Source: Caulobacter sp. X (GTDB lineage Bacteria; Pseudomonadota; Alphaproteobacteria; Caulobacterales; Caulobacteraceae). From it: a DNA stretch of 64,000 nucleotides. Position 1 is the stretch's first letter; each line of letters opens with the position of its first letter. This document shows positions 28,380 through 36,769 of the stretch, in pieces. The notes under the pieces were generated by a model. The model ran no database searches. It worked only from the letters and a program-made list of their open reading frames with translations, and was not told where the DNA came from. Made by a program: the position numbers and the translations under genes. The stretch lies in assembly GCF_002742635.1 (NCBI RefSeq), contig NZ_PEGF01000001.1, positions 1,860,001 through 1,924,000 of the forward strand. Reading direction: 5' to 3'.

Positions 28380-29678
28380 CTAGCCGCCCTGCACAGTCGG
28401 GAACTGCGGCACCACGCCGATCCCGAAGTAGTAGTTGTACTGGGACGTGTGGGCGTGAAGGACATAAGGCCCCAGCGCCTTCAGATCGAGAATGGGGTCG
28501 GCGTCCGTGGCGAGCGGGAACGGCTGCCACGTCACATAGCCGTCGGTGCGTTGATAGAAGCCGGGGGTCGGCGTGAAAGCGGTCTGGAAGACTGGCCAAT
28601 AGAACTCGCCGACGAAGGCCGTGATCGCCAGCATCAGGTCGCCCATCACCTTGCCGAACGGCGCCTTCTTAACCTCGAAGTTCAGCCAGAGAACCTTGAA
28701 ATCAATCGGATTGGGCGACAGCTCTCCATAGAACGAGGCGTAGTTGCCCGCCTGGTCGACATTGAGCGTGAACGCGCTGGTGAGATTGTTCCACGCCGCC
28801 GGAACGACGTCGCCGCTGCTGATGACGTCGGCGCTCCAGTTGGGGACTGCGGCGAAGCCGGTCGGATCGAAGCCAGGCTTGAATGTGTGGTCGTACAGCA
28901 TCTGGAAGCCCAGGTTGCCGGGCGTCGGGCCCGCCGTGGGCAAGGTGCGAATCTTCGCCCAGCCATTCGCCTCCAGCTGCGCAAAGAGATAGAGGGCGAT
29001 GACCTGGGTCAGCGCGCCGCCCAGGCTATGCCCCGTGAAATAGAGGGTCGAGCCCTGCAGGTAGCCATCCGTGCTGGGAAGCTGCCGCAGAAACCCGGTC
29101 AAGGTCCGCATGTCGGCTTGCTGCTGGTTGGGATCGGTCAGTTGGGTGACCAGATTGCTGACGCCGAGCGCCGATCCCGCGTCGATCATGGCGCGTATGG
29201 GGTTGTCCTTCTCCTGCTCCGTCAGAATCTGAAGCCCCGCCGGGTTGAAGTCGGTCCAGGCCACGCGCTGGGCCGGATCGACGCTCACGTCTTCGGCCAG
29301 CCAGTCCTCGACAGACTTGAAGTTGGTGCCGGCGATCGCGACGACATAGGCGTTGTTCGACACGCTCTTGGCGACAAAGGCGGAATTGGTCGCCTCGCCG
29401 GTCGTCATGTTTTTCGCCAGATCCACATAGACCGCCGGTCCCCAGACGACTTCCCAATCGCCGAGAAGGGAGCCGTCAAGACTGTTGAAAAAGCCAGGCG
29501 CGGTCGTGGTGAAGGTGTCGGTATTGGGCTCGTAGACGCCATAGGGCGAAGGAAGAGGTCCGCCATTGAGATAGGCGCTGAAAAGGCTCTGAAGATTTTG
29601 CGGCGTGTCGTCGATGCCCGCCACCGCGTTGGCGGCCATATTCAGCGCGAAGACCGTCTGCACGAGATTGAAAGTCAT
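28380..29678 (-). CDS. Class 3 (fungal-type) lipase-like hydrolase
   Basis: The 432-residue protein starts at the ATG preceded by AAGGAG at 29678; the frame extends 26 codons further without support. It has the nucleophile elbow GHSLGG (Ser218), preceded by a hydrophobic strand (GSTLYFTGHS), and VISSGDVVPAAW, which may supply the catalytic Asp. Before this, AYVVAIAGTNFKSVEDWLAED resembles the oxyanion strand of lipase_3 proteins. There is no clear signal peptide despite an extracellular-type enzyme fold. Possible roles include lipid hydrolysis at the cell surface or as a toxic effector; neither is shown. It is transcribed alone, next to tRNA-Arg. Confidence 0.8.
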   Translation of the reverse strand: MTFNLVQTVFALNMAANAVAGIDDTPQNLQSLFSAYLNGGPLPSPYGVYEPNTDTFTTTAPGFFNSLDGSLLGDWEVVWGPAVYVDLAKNMTTGEATNSAFVAKSVSNNAYVVAIAGTNFKSVEDWLAEDVSVDPAQRVAWTDFNPAGLQILTEQEKDNPIRAMIDAGSALGVSNLVTQLTDPNQQQADMRTLTGFLRQLPSTDGYLQGSTLYFTGHSLGGALTQVIALYLFAQLEANGWAKIRTLPTAGPTPGNLGFQMLYDHTFKPGFDPTGFAAVPNWSADVISSGDVVPAAWNNLTSAFTLNVDQAGNYASFYGELSPNPIDFKVLWLNFEVKKAPFGKVMGDLMLAITAFVGEFYWPVFQTAFTPTPGFYQRTDGYVTWQPFPLATDADPILDLKALGPYVLHAHTSQYNYYFGIGVVPQFPTVQGG

Positions 29679-30208
29679 GGATTTCTCCTTGAAGAGGCGA
29701 AAGCGGATCGAGAAAATCGTGGGGAAGCGGCCTAGCCGTGCTTCCGAAAGCCACACAGAAGCCGCGCCTACGGGCGAACAGCTTCGAACCTCAAATCACT
29801 CTTCCGGAGGTTGTTATTTGGCGCCAACAATCTACGGTTAGACACCTGTATCAGTAGCAGAAACTCTAAATGCCAACCTTAAGTTTATTAAACTCAAAAT
29901 AGGTACTGGAGCGTTTGGGCCACGGTCGCTTAGCTGGGCCTTACGCGCTACGTGGCCCAGACACGGGGCCTCCCGGCGGCGGCGCGCCGACGGCGTGCGC
30001 GCGGTCGCTCATGCCTGGAGATCGTCTCCAAGACGCGGCGGCATGAAGCTGGCGGGACGGCAAGGATGGAAATTCGCCGCGGCTGGTCGCGCGATCACAA
30101 CGCCCAGGGGCCGCCTCTCGACGCAAATCAGGCGCGAGGAAAATCGATGCGAATGTTGATCGAGAACTTGCCGCGCCCCTCGCCAACCCATTGAAAATAA
30201 AGGCTGGG
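29679..30208. other. Gene-free region between lipase and tRNA-Arg
   Basis: About 530 bp without a credible gene. The part near 29,860-29,930 is AT-rich and contains a perfect palindrome AGTTTA-T-TAAACT (29882-29894). The rest (29,940-30,200) is GC-rich with short frames lacking ribosome binding sites. The AT-rich part may hold the lipase promoter or mark transferred DNA. Confidence 0.5.
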
Positions 30209-30223
30209 AGGAAAATGGCGCGC
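30209..30223. repeat. Right copy of 15-bp direct repeat, overlapping tRNA-Arg 3' end
   Basis: AGGAAAATGGCGCGC matches 19980-19994 exactly. Positions 30216-30223 are the CCA, discriminator and last four acceptor-stem bases of the tRNA; 30209-30215 lie just outside it. Confidence 0.45.
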
Positions 30224-30292
30224 CCGGAACGATTCGAACGTCCGACCCTCAGATTCGTAGTCTGATGCTCTATCCAGCTGAGCTACGGGCGC
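30216..30292 (-). tRNA. tRNA-Arg (anticodon ACG)
   Basis: The 77-nt gene folds as a complete cloverleaf on the minus strand. The acceptor stem is GCGCCCG with CGGGCGC, the D-arm has AGCTCAGCTGGATAGAGC, the anticodon stem TCAGA/TCTGA encloses loop CTACGAA (anticodon ACG), and the T-loop is GTTCGAATC. CCA is encoded at 30216-30218. A34 would be deaminated to inosine to read CGN codons. Confidence 0.97.
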
Positions 30293-30316
30293 GCACTGCC
30301 TTGCGGCGAGGCGGGG

Positions 30317-30345
30317 GAGATAGCCCAGCCGTTCGGGGGACGCAA
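30317..30345 (-). promoter_or_regulatory. Probable tRNA-Arg promoter
   Basis: On the minus strand GCTATCTC (30317-30324) matches the Caulobacter -10 consensus GCTANAWC at six of seven fixed positions. TTGCGTC (30339-30345) sits 14 nt upstream as a weaker -35. Initiation would fall about 15-20 nt before the tRNA. Confidence 0.55.
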
Positions 30346-30544
30346 GCCCGGTTTGACGGATAATTTCGAAAAGTTGGCGCAACGGCGTTCGGTCTCGCGC
30401 ATGGACTGCCCCGGCGGCGCTCAAAGCGCGATCGATGAAGCCCTTCTCAGCTTATCTGGGCGTGACAGCGCCTCATCCTTGGTGTCCATGGAGTCCTCCG
30501 GGACGGCGGGCAGGTCGTCCCTCTTCGTCTGCCTGAGGATCCGT

Positions 30545-32284
30545 ATGCGTCGCTTCGCTTCCCTGCTCGCCCTTTCCGCCGCCCTTCAGCTGACCTTCGC
30601 GCCGCTGGCCGCCAACGCGGAGTCCATCGCGCTGGGCATGCCCACGCCCAGGCCCGTGGCGACGTCGCCCGTTTCGAAGGGCATGGTGGCGGCGGCCAAT
30701 CCTCTGGCGGTCGAGGCGGGCCTGCGGGTCCTGCGCGACGGCGGCGGCGCGGTGGACGCGGCCGTGGCGATCCAGGCGGTCCTCGGTCTGGTGGAGCCGC
30801 AGAGCTCGGGCCTAGGCGGCGGCTCGTTCCTGGTCTTCTACGACGCCAAGACCGGCAAGGTGACCGCCTATGACGGCCGCGAAAAGGCCCCCGGCGGCGC
30901 CGGCCCCGACATGTTCCTGGATACGGACGGCAAACCGCTGCCGTTCGTGAAGGCCCTGCTGTCCGGCCGCTCCACCGGCGTGCCCGGCGCCGTGGCCATG
31001 CTGTCCGTGGCCCAGAAGGAACACGGCAAGGTCGCCTGGAACACGCTGTTCAAGGACGCCGAGAAACTGGCCGACGATGGCTTCGTGGTCAGCCCGCGCC
31101 TAGCGGGCATGATCAGCAGCCGCGCGCCGCAGGCCTCGCAGCCCGACGCGGTGAAGTACTTCACCAAGCCCGACGGAACGCGCTACCAGGCGGGCGACGT
31201 GCTGAAGAACCCGGCCTATGCCGAGACGGTGCGCCAGATCGCGGCCAAGGGCCCGGCGGCCCTGCTGGAGGGCCCGATCGCCCAGGCGATCGTCGACCGC
31301 CTGCACGAGGGCGACCTGCCCAGCAGCATCACCCTGCAGGACCTCAAGAGCTACAAGCCGCGTGTCGCGCCCGCCCTGTGCCGGCCGTGGAAAGTCTACA
31401 CCGTCTGCGTCCCCAACCCGCAGTCCAGCGGCCTAGCCGTGATCCAGGCGCTGCGGATGCTGGAGCACACCGACATTGGCAAGCGCGGCCCGACCGACCC
31501 CGTGGCCTGGACGCTGCTGGCCCAGGCCGAACGCGTCATGTACGCCGACCGTGATCGCTATGTCGGCGATCCGGACTTCGTGACGGTGCCGGTCGATGGC
31601 CTGCTGGATCCCCAGTACGTCGCCGAGCGCGCCAAGCTGATCACCGACAAGGCCGGCGCCGCGCCGCCGTTCGGCCACCCGAAGGGCGCGCCGAAGGTCG
31701 GGATCGACATGACCCACGAGCCCGGCGGCACCACCCACCTCGTCGTCGTCGACCCGCAAGGCAATGTGGTGTCGATGACCACGACGGTCGAGAGCATCTT
31801 CGGCAACGGCCGGATGGTCGGCGGCTTCTTCCTGAACAACCAGCTGACCGACTTCTCGTTCTCGCCGAAGGAGAAGGACGGCGCCCCGGCGGCCAACGCC
31901 ATCGCGGCGGGCAAGCGGCCGCGCTCCTCGATGGCTCCGATCATCGTGCTGGACAAGAAGGGCAAGTTCCTGGCCGCCGTCGGCTCGCCGGGCGGCAACG
32001 CCATCCTGTCCTATAATCTGAAGGCCATGGTCGGCGTGTTCTACTGGGGCCTGAACATGCAACAGGCTGTCTCGCTGCCAAACGTCGTGGCGCGGGGCGA
32101 GACCTATTCGGGCGACGCCGACCTGTTCGGTCCTGAGATGCTGGCGGCGCTGAACGCGCGGGGCGTCAACGTCAAGGTCGGCCAGATCGAGGGCTCGGGC
32201 CTGCAGGGCGTGATCGTTCGCCCGGGCAACATGCTGGAAGGCGGCGCCGACCCCCGCCGCGAGGGCGTGGCGAAGGGGCTCTAA
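30545..32284 (+). CDS. ggt: Gamma-glutamyltransferase (periplasmic)
   Basis: The 579-residue proenzyme is assigned from an ATG preceded by GAGGAT. Residues 1-25 form a signal peptide (FASLLALSAALQLTF, ending ANA), placing it in the periplasm. The large-subunit region has GLGGGSFLVFYD and YDGREKAP. The autocleavage site is at about Thr396 in PGGTTHLVVVD, followed by small-subunit motifs VVSMTTTVESIFG and FFLNNQLTDFSF, then PRSSMAPIIV. It cleaves glutathione and transfers gamma-glutamyl groups. Length matches the family. An open frame 64 codons longer exists upstream but lacks a signal-peptide or RBS rationale. It appears monocistronic. Confidence 0.95.
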   Translation: MRRFASLLALSAALQLTFAPLAANAESIALGMPTPRPVATSPVSKGMVAAANPLAVEAGLRVLRDGGGAVDAAVAIQAVLGLVEPQSSGLGGGSFLVFYDAKTGKVTAYDGREKAPGGAGPDMFLDTDGKPLPFVKALLSGRSTGVPGAVAMLSVAQKEHGKVAWNTLFKDAEKLADDGFVVSPRLAGMISSRAPQASQPDAVKYFTKPDGTRYQAGDVLKNPAYAETVRQIAAKGPAALLEGPIAQAIVDRLHEGDLPSSITLQDLKSYKPRVAPALCRPWKVYTVCVPNPQSSGLAVIQALRMLEHTDIGKRGPTDPVAWTLLAQAERVMYADRDRYVGDPDFVTVPVDGLLDPQYVAERAKLITDKAGAAPPFGHPKGAPKVGIDMTHEPGGTTHLVVVDPQGNVVSMTTTVESIFGNGRMVGGFFLNNQLTDFSFSPKEKDGAPAANAIAAGKRPRSSMAPIIVLDKKGKFLAAVGSPGGNAILSYNLKAMVGVFYWGLNMQQAVSLPNVVARGETYSGDADLFGPEMLAALNARGVNVKVGQIEGSGLQGVIVRPGNMLEGGADPRREGVAKGL

Positions 32285-32293
32285 TCGCTAAAG

Positions 32294-32524
32294 TCAGGTG
32301 CGGGCCTGGTGCTCTTCCAGGCCCGCCTCGACCTCGGCGCGGGAGAAGACCTCCTCCTGGCCGTCGATCAGCAGCTCGGCGTCGGCGGCTTCCTGGACCT
32401 GGACCATGGCCGCCACGCGGCGCAAGGCGGTCGGGGCGTCGGGTGCCTCGACCGTGATCTCGTGAATGGGCGCGAGGTCGGGCGAAGCGCCCAGCTTCAC
32501 CGCGATGGTCCAGGTGGTCGTCAT
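32294..32524 (-). CDS. Small conserved-looking hypothetical protein
   Basis: A 76-residue acidic protein (MTTTWTIAVKLGASPD...) with no recognised motif beyond a Glu-rich C-terminus. AGGAG seven to eight nucleotides before the ATG and its position 17 nt after the histidine-kinase stop make it a likely last gene of the sixA-pyrD operon. The beta-strand then helix pattern could fit a small ferredoxin-like fold. I do not recognise the family. Confidence 0.65.
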   Translation of the reverse strand: MTTTWTIAVKLGASPDLAPIHEITVEAPDAPTALRRVAAMVQVQEAADAELLIDGQEEVFSRAEVEAGLEEHQART

Positions 32525-32541
32525 CGCAAGGCTCCTAGGGA

Positions 32542-34035
32542 TCAGTTCGCCGAGGCGTCGGCGCGATCGTCAGGCTCGGGCAGCGGCTCGGGAACGCCGG
32601 CCAGTGTCAGATCGAACACCGAACCGCCCGGTCCGGTTTCCACCAGCACCAAGTCTCCGCCATGACCCTGGGCCAGCTCGCGCGCGATGGCCAGACCCAG
32701 GCCCGTGCCGCCGCGCCGCGCCGAGCCCACGAACGGCTGGAACAGGTTGGCCCGCGCCCGCTCGGGAACGCCGGGGCCATCATCCGACAGGCGCAGCACG
32801 CTGGCGCCGTCGGCGCGGCGCAGCTCGACGAACACCTTGCCCTTGCCGCCCCGATCCGGCGCGCCCTCGATCGCCTCGCGGGCGTTGCGCAGCAGGTTCG
32901 TGAGAATGCGGTGCAGCTGGTCCGGATCGGCCAGCACCTGCTCGCGCGGATCGATCACCGTCTCCAGAGTCACGCCCTTGGCGGTCAGGCCCGCATCCTC
33001 GGCCGCCATGTCCAGCGCCGGCCGCAGCGGCGTCGGGCGGACCACCGGCGCGGGCTCCTTGGACTTGCCATAGGCCATGACATCCGAGGCCAGGGTGATG
33101 GCGCGGTCCAAGGCGCGCTCCAGGCGCGGCAGGGCCTGGGCCACCTTCGGGTCGCCCAAGGCGGCCAGACGATCCGAAGCCATCTGGGCGCTGGTCAGCA
33201 TGTTGCGCAGGTCGTGATTGATCTTGGCCACGGCCTCGCCCAGCGCGGCCAGGCGCGCCTTGGACGCCAGCGCCGCCAGCAGGTCGGACTGCATGCGATC
33301 GAGTTCCAGCTCGGCGCGGCCGATCTCGTCGCGGCGATTGGAGGGAACCAGACGCGCGGCCGGATCGTCCGGATCGCCGCGGAAAGCCTCCATCGCCCGG
33401 GTGATGCGCTGCATCGGCCGGACCAGGAAGATGTTCAGGAAGGCGTAGACCAGGAGGCCCGCCAGACTGGCGACGAACAGGGTGACCCCAGCAAGCTGCC
33501 AGAGATACCCCACCAGCTTGGCCTTCAGCGGGGCGTCGGGCAGCACCACCTCGACGAACTCGGCCTTGCGGTAGCGCGGCTCGGCCATCACGCGGACCAT
33601 GCTGCCCTTGGGGCTGGTCAAGGTGAAGAACGGGGCGGCGAGCCACGAACCCGGGTTCTGGCGGCGCAGGTCAACGAGGTACGGCGTGGTCTCGAACGGC
33701 TGCTTGGGCGGCAAAACAAGGCGCCGGGCGCCGTCGACCTGCACGGCCACGGTCACCGCCCCGGCCTGGTCGAACATCTGGTTGGCGACAGCGTCGCTGA
33801 CCCGCAGCTCCGGATCGGACTCGGCGATGGTCGAGGCCAGTTCGCCGGCCCGCACGCGGTCCAGCAGCCACTGCTCCTCATAGGCCGCCAGGGCCGGCGG
33901 CAGGATCAGCAAGCCGCCGAACGCGACCACCACCAGGGTGAACAGCAGCAGGCGCGCCGACAGGCCGCCCGGCCACGGAAAACGTTTCCGGGGCGCGGCG
34001 GTCTCAGTCTCTGACGGCGAAACCGTTTCGACCAT
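32542..34035 (-). CDS. HAMP-containing sensor histidine kinase (orphan)
   Basis: The 497-residue membrane kinase has TM1 at about residues 28-50 (LLLFTLVVVAFGGLLILPPAL) and a periplasmic region to about 180. TM2 (LAGVTLFVASLAGLLVYAFL) follows, then HAMP. The HisKA domain has phosphoacceptor His274 in KINHDLRNML, and the HATPase has N-box LLRNAREAIE, DDGPGVPE and GGTGLGLAIA. No response regulator is encoded nearby, so the partner is elsewhere. It starts 9 nt after the VTT-protein stop, making it part of the operon with pyrD. The signal and the logic of this linkage are unknown. Confidence 0.93.
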   Translation of the reverse strand: MVETVSPSETETAAPRKRFPWPGGLSARLLLFTLVVVAFGGLLILPPALAAYEEQWLLDRVRAGELASTIAESDPELRVSDAVANQMFDQAGAVTVAVQVDGARRLVLPPKQPFETTPYLVDLRRQNPGSWLAAPFFTLTSPKGSMVRVMAEPRYRKAEFVEVVLPDAPLKAKLVGYLWQLAGVTLFVASLAGLLVYAFLNIFLVRPMQRITRAMEAFRGDPDDPAARLVPSNRRDEIGRAELELDRMQSDLLAALASKARLAALGEAVAKINHDLRNMLTSAQMASDRLAALGDPKVAQALPRLERALDRAITLASDVMAYGKSKEPAPVVRPTPLRPALDMAAEDAGLTAKGVTLETVIDPREQVLADPDQLHRILTNLLRNAREAIEGAPDRGGKGKVFVELRRADGASVLRLSDDGPGVPERARANLFQPFVGSARRGGTGLGLAIARELAQGHGGDLVLVETGPGGSVFDLTLAGVPEPLPEPDDRADASAN

Positions 34036-34044
34036 CCGGGGCGG

Positions 34045-34782
34045 CTACTTCTCGTCCAGCGGCGCGGCCAGGCGCCCGTTACGCCAATGGCGCCACAACG
34101 GCGGCAGAAAGGCCAGCACGCCCATGCCGATGATCGGCAGATAGATGCGCGGCGAGAACAGGGTCTCCAGCGTCACCGGCCCGCCCTTGGCGAAGATGTG
34201 GCCCAACCCCGCGCCGATCCCCGCATAGACGAACGAGCTTGGGATCATGCCCAGGATCGAGGCCAGGATGAAGGTTCGCGCCCGGATGTTCATGACGCCC
34301 GCCGCCACATTGACCACCAGCAAGGGAAACGCGGGGATCAGGCGAAGGGTCAGCAGATAGTTGAAGGCGTCGCCCTTGAAGCCCGCCTCGACCTTGGCCA
34401 GAAACGCGGTCGGCTTCTTGCGCAGCATGTCGCCAAAGGCCGTGCGGAAGACGAGATAGGTGATGGTCGAGCCGCCGGTGGCGCCGGTCACGGCCGCGAA
34501 GCCGCCGCCGATCGGGCCGAACAGGAAGCCCCCGGTCAGCGACAGGATCAGCGCGCCCGGCAGCGAGATCGCCACCGAGCTGACGTAGATGGCCAGATAG
34601 ATTGCCGCGCACAGCAGCGGCTTTTCGTGGGCGAAGGCCTGCAGCGCCGCGCCGCGCGCGCGCAGCTCTTCCAGCGAGATGTGGTCGGCCAGGCCGCTGG
34701 CGAAGGCGACGACAAACAGCACGACGATCAGCGCCAGGGGCCCGAAACGGCGCAGCAGCGTCAGGGCCCGGTCGCGCGTCAT
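34045..34782 (-). CDS. TVP38/TMEM64 (VTT/DedA-like) membrane protein
   Basis: The 245-residue protein starts at the ATG overlapping the pyrD stop (ATGA at 34779-34782). A much longer frame runs upstream out of phase with pyrD and is an artefact. It has about five hydrophobic segments and the VTT-domain pattern SLPGALILSLTGGFLFGPIGGG, then a later LTLRLIPAFPLLVVNVAAGV and GMIPSSFVYAGIGAG. These match SNARE-associated/DedA-superfamily proteins, thought to move lipids across the inner membrane. The link with PyrD, itself a membrane-associated quinone enzyme, is by operon only. Confidence 0.92.
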   Translation of the reverse strand: MTRDRALTLLRRFGPLALIVVLFVVAFASGLADHISLEELRARGAALQAFAHEKPLLCAAIYLAIYVSSVAISLPGALILSLTGGFLFGPIGGGFAAVTGATGGSTITYLVFRTAFGDMLRKKPTAFLAKVEAGFKGDAFNYLLTLRLIPAFPLLVVNVAAGVMNIRARTFILASILGMIPSSFVYAGIGAGLGHIFAKGGPVTLETLFSPRIYLPIIGMGVLAFLPPLWRHWRNGRLAAPLDEK

Positions 34783-35837
34783 GCGGCGCCGACCGCGTCT
34801 TGCACGGCCGCGAAGCCGTCGGCCCGCAAGCGCGCGGCCAGCTCGCGCTTGATCCGCGTGACGAGGCCCGGCCCGCCATAGACCAGCGCCGAATAAAGCT
34901 GCACGGCCTGGGCGCCGGCGCGGATCTTGGCGTAGGCGTCCGCGCCGCTGGCGACGCCGCCGGCGCCGATCAAGGCCACGCGGCCCGCCGAGGCGGCGTG
35001 GAAGCGCTTGAGCACAGCGGTCGACGCCTCCAGGAGCGGCGCGCCCGACAGGCCGCCGCTCTCGCCGGCCAGAGGCGACTTCAGGGTCTCCGGGCGGGCG
35101 ATGGTGGTGTTGCTGACGATGATCGCGTCGAGTTTCGCGTCGACCACCGTCTCGACGATCGCCTCGACCTCGCCGTCTTCCAGGTCGGGGGCGACCTTCA
35201 GGAAGATCGGATAGTCGCTGCCTGACTGAGCCTTCAGGCCCGCCCTCGCCTCGGCCAGGCGGCCCAGCAGCTCCTCCAGCGCGGCCTTGGTCTGCAGCGC
35301 GCGCAGGCCGGGGGTGTTGGGCGAGGAGATGTTGGCGGTGAAATAATCCGACAGGCCCCACAGGCGCGTCAGGCCGGTGACATAGTCCTGGATGCGGTCG
35401 GTCGCGTCCTTGTTGGCCCCGATATTGGCGCCCACGACACCGCCGCGGCCCTTGCGGACGGACAGGCGACGGGCGAACGGCTCCAGCCCGCCATTATTGA
35501 AGCCCATGCGGTTGATCACCGCCTGGTCTTCGGTCAGGCGGAACAGGCGCGGGCGCGGATTGCCGGCCTGGGCCAAGGGCGTAACGGTGCCCGCCTCGAC
35601 GAAGCCGAAGCCCGCGGCCAGCATGGCGTCGGGAACCTCGGCGTTCTTGTCGAAGCCGGCGGCCAGGCCGATGCAGTTGGGTAGCAACAGGCCCGCCAGC
35701 TGGATCGCCAGGATCGGATCATCCGGGCCGGCGTCGCGCGGTCCCAGCCCCAGCTTCAGCCCCTTGATGGCCAGGCCGTGCGCGTCCTCGGGATCGAAGG
35801 CGTGCAGGGCGCGGGCGGCGACGTCGTGAAGGCTCAT
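34779..35837 (-). CDS. pyrD: Dihydroorotate dehydrogenase (quinone), class 2
   Basis: The 352-residue FMN enzyme oxidises dihydroorotate to orotate using quinone, in pyrimidine synthesis at the inner membrane. Family motifs are GLAAGFDKNAE, GFVEAGTVTPLAQAGNPRPR, NRMGFNNGG, the catalytic-Ser region ANISSPNTPGLRALQ, FLKVAPDL, and VSNTTI followed by LIGAGGV. The N-terminal helix expected for class 2 membrane association is present. It overlaps DUF952 upstream and the VTT gene downstream by ATGA each. Length is normal. Confidence 0.97.
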   Translation of the reverse strand: MSLHDVAARALHAFDPEDAHGLAIKGLKLGLGPRDAGPDDPILAIQLAGLLLPNCIGLAAGFDKNAEVPDAMLAAGFGFVEAGTVTPLAQAGNPRPRLFRLTEDQAVINRMGFNNGGLEPFARRLSVRKGRGGVVGANIGANKDATDRIQDYVTGLTRLWGLSDYFTANISSPNTPGLRALQTKAALEELLGRLAEARAGLKAQSGSDYPIFLKVAPDLEDGEVEAIVETVVDAKLDAIIVSNTTIARPETLKSPLAGESGGLSGAPLLEASTAVLKRFHAASAGRVALIGAGGVASGADAYAKIRAGAQAVQLYSALVYGGPGLVTRIKRELAARLRADGFAAVQDAVGAA

Positions 35838-36178
35838 GCGGAAAGAACGCCCAACTGCGGCACGCCGTCGGCGTCCAGATCAAGATCACGCTGGCTGACG
35901 ACCTCGCTGACCAGCAGCGGCCGATAGAGGTGGGGGAACAGCGCCCCGCCGCGCGAGGCTTCCCATTTCAGGGCCTCGCCCAGCCCCTCGGCCTCGACGC
36001 CCAGCAGGACGAGGCCGGCCTGGCCCTTGAACCACTTGGCGGCGGTCTCTTGCGCCTGGTCGGCGCCGGAGAGGTGGATAAAGCCGTCGGCCAGATCAAC
36101 GGCCGAGCCCTCGAAGCGGCCGGCGGCCTGGGCGGTCGCCCACTCGGCCCGGGACAGGATCTTGTAGATCAGGGTCAT
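35834..36178 (-). CDS. DUF952 domain protein
   Basis: The 114-residue protein is typical of DUF952: YKILSRAEWATAQAAG near the start, DLADGFIHLSGADQAQETA (the conserved DGFIHLS) and a PHLYRPL element near the C-terminus. Its biochemical role is unknown; the fold resembles ADP-ribosyl or RNA-processing enzymes only distantly. It is coupled by ATGA overlaps to sixA upstream and pyrD downstream. Confidence 0.9.
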   Translation of the reverse strand: MTLIYKILSRAEWATAQAAGRFEGSAVDLADGFIHLSGADQAQETAAKWFKGQAGLVLLGVEAEGLGEALKWEASRGGALFPHLYRPLLVSEVVSQRDLDLDADGVPQLGVLSA

Positions 36179-36690
36179 TCGCCGCCGGCTCCGCCGTTCT
36201 CATGAGCGTAGAAGAGATGCTCCAGCACCGGCGCGCTCTGTCCATTCCAGCCGAAGACGACGACCGTGGCCGTCGGGAAGCGGCCGCGCAGCTTGTTGGT
36301 CTGGATCGGCGAGGCGCCGCCCTGGACCGCGAGCCGGAGCGCCATTTCGTGCAGGCCCGGATTGTGACCGACCACCATCACCGTCCCGGCGCCGTCGCCG
36401 TGGTCGTCCAGCGTCTGCAGGATGTCTTCCGGATCGGCGTGATAGAGATCGCGCAGATGCTCGACCCGCGCCTTCTGGTCATGAGCCATCAGCACCCGCT
36501 CGGCCGTCTCGCGCGTGCGTCGCGCCGAGGAGACCAGCAGCAGGTCGGGCGCGATGCCGGCCTCGGCCAGGATCCGCCCCATGACGGCGGCGTCGGCGCG
36601 GCCGCTGTCGACCAGCGCGCGCTCGAAGTCGCCGCCGCTTTGGGCGTGCCGCTCGGCCTTGCCGTGGCGCATCAGGATCAGTCGGTCCAT
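36175..36690 (-). CDS. SixA-like histidine phosphatase
   Basis: The 171-residue phosphohistidine phosphatase-like protein starts [10 protein letters not shown] (the RHG catalytic motif). It also has [11 protein letters not shown] and VGHNPGLHE, the second catalytic histidine. I start at 36690 because GGAGG lies five nucleotides upstream; other in-frame ATGs at 36702 and 36792 lack that spacing. E. coli SixA dephosphorylates histidine phosphotransfer domains. Here it heads an operon ending in an orphan histidine kinase, which hints at a shared phosphorelay, though many homologues act on small molecules. Confidence 0.9.
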   Translation of the reverse strand: MDRLILMRHGKAERHAQSGGDFERALVDSGRADAAVMGRILAEAGIAPDLLLVSSARRTRETAERVLMAHDQKARVEHLRDLYHADPEDILQTLDDHGDGAGTVMVVGHNPGLHEMALRLAVQGGASPIQTNKLRGRFPTATVVVFGWNGQSAPVLEHLFYAHENGGAGGE

Positions 36691-36734
36691 GGCGTCCTCC
36701 ATAGCCGCACCTTGGCTTGGCAGGAAGCGGGCGG

Positions 36735-36763
36735 TTGACACCTTCTTCGCCAAGCGCTCCAAG
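36735..36763 (+). promoter_or_regulatory. Candidate metX promoter, possibly giving a leaderless mRNA
   Basis: TTGACA (36735-36740), then 14 nt after the extended TTGACAC, GCTCCAAG (36756-36763) resembles the Caulobacter consensus TTGACGS-N10-14-GCTANAWC. Initiation six to seven nt after the -10 would fall on the metX ATG at 36770. Confidence 0.5.
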
Positions 36764-36769
36764 GCGGGC

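Noticed and set aside
34045..35361. 438-codon minus frame suggesting a long N-terminal extension of the VTT protein
   Set aside because: The extra residues are pyrD read in another phase. The ATGA overlap at 34779-34782 gives the real start.
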